A DNA stretch of 5,836 bases from NCBI GenBank assembly GCA_964530195.1, contig CAZGXQ010000032.1, forward strand, positions 1 to 5,836. The letters are read 5' to 3'. The stretch comes from CAZGXQ01 sp964530195 (GTDB lineage Bacteria; Patescibacteriota; Minisyncoccia; Minisyncoccales; GBS-2). Within the stretch, counting starts at the first letter, position 1. Each line of letters opens with the position of its first letter. The notes beneath the pieces were generated by a model. That model made no database searches. It had not been told where the DNA came from and saw only the letters and a list, made by a program, of their open reading frames with translations. Position numbers and translations under genes: made by a program. Shown here piece after piece: positions 5,821 to 5,836 of the stretch.

Positions 5821-5836
5821 ATGGAAAAGAAGAGTC
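5821..5836 (+). CDS. Possible first codons of a further gene, cut by the window end
   Basis: ATG at 5821 opens a frame beginning M-E-K-K-S before the window ends. It stands 51 bases after the previous stop codon, behind a promoter-like sequence, with no Shine-Dalgarno sequence. Five codons are too few to assign a family or to be sure the gene is real. Confidence 0.22.

Noticed and set aside
5722..5835. Minus-strand open frames entering from the right edge (stops at 5722-5724 and 5775-5777) as the end of a convergent gene
   Set aside because: They are short, antisense to the end of the ligase-like gene or inside the terminator candidate, and show no recognisable family sequence. Open frames of this length are expected by chance.

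Overview
The window is an AT-rich bacterial segment with tightly packed genes. It most likely comes from a small-genome lineage such as the Candidate Phyla Radiation (Patescibacteria, perhaps Parcubacteria). That placement is an inference from several signs: very low GC, both tRNA genes lacking an encoded CCA end, almost no Shine-Dalgarno sequences, an FtsH with an altered GGRAAE segment, a ribosomal protein gene heading a glycosylation operon, and a bacterial GT39 mannosyltransferase. No in-frame UGA is seen, so the standard bacterial code fits. A low-GC Firmicute or another uncultured group cannot be excluded.

Left part (1-1017, + strand): the C-terminal 308 residues of the membrane AAA+ zinc protease FtsH, then a tRNA-Ile gene whose anticodon is UAU. 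The likely tRNA promoter lies inside the last codons of ftsH. Next, on the minus strand (1018-2535), is a membrane protein fused to a spermidine-synthase-like Rossmann domain. Its stop codon is one base from the tRNA-Ile 3' end, so the two units converge with no spacer.

Right part (2536-5769): an 84-bp divergent promoter region separates the minus-strand gene from a + strand unit. A well-formed extended -10 promoter precedes tRNA-Val(GAC). Then come rplS (ribosomal protein L19, 17 nt after the tRNA), a GT39 protein-O-mannosyltransferase-like gene (1-nt gap) and an O-antigen ligase/polymerase-like gene (0-nt gap). The four genes look like one transcription unit that joins translation machinery to envelope or protein glycosylation. 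A weak A/T-rich hairpin with a T tract follows, then a possible promoter and the first codons of another gene at the window edge.

The most notable points are the UAU-anticodon tRNA-Ile (a possible lysidine-independent route to reading AUA), the tRNA-Val/rplS/glycosyltransferase operon with leaderless or SD-less starts, and the paired PMT and O-antigen-ligase-type genes, which may form a protein or surface O-glycosylation module. I did not find a clearly new defence or mobile system here.
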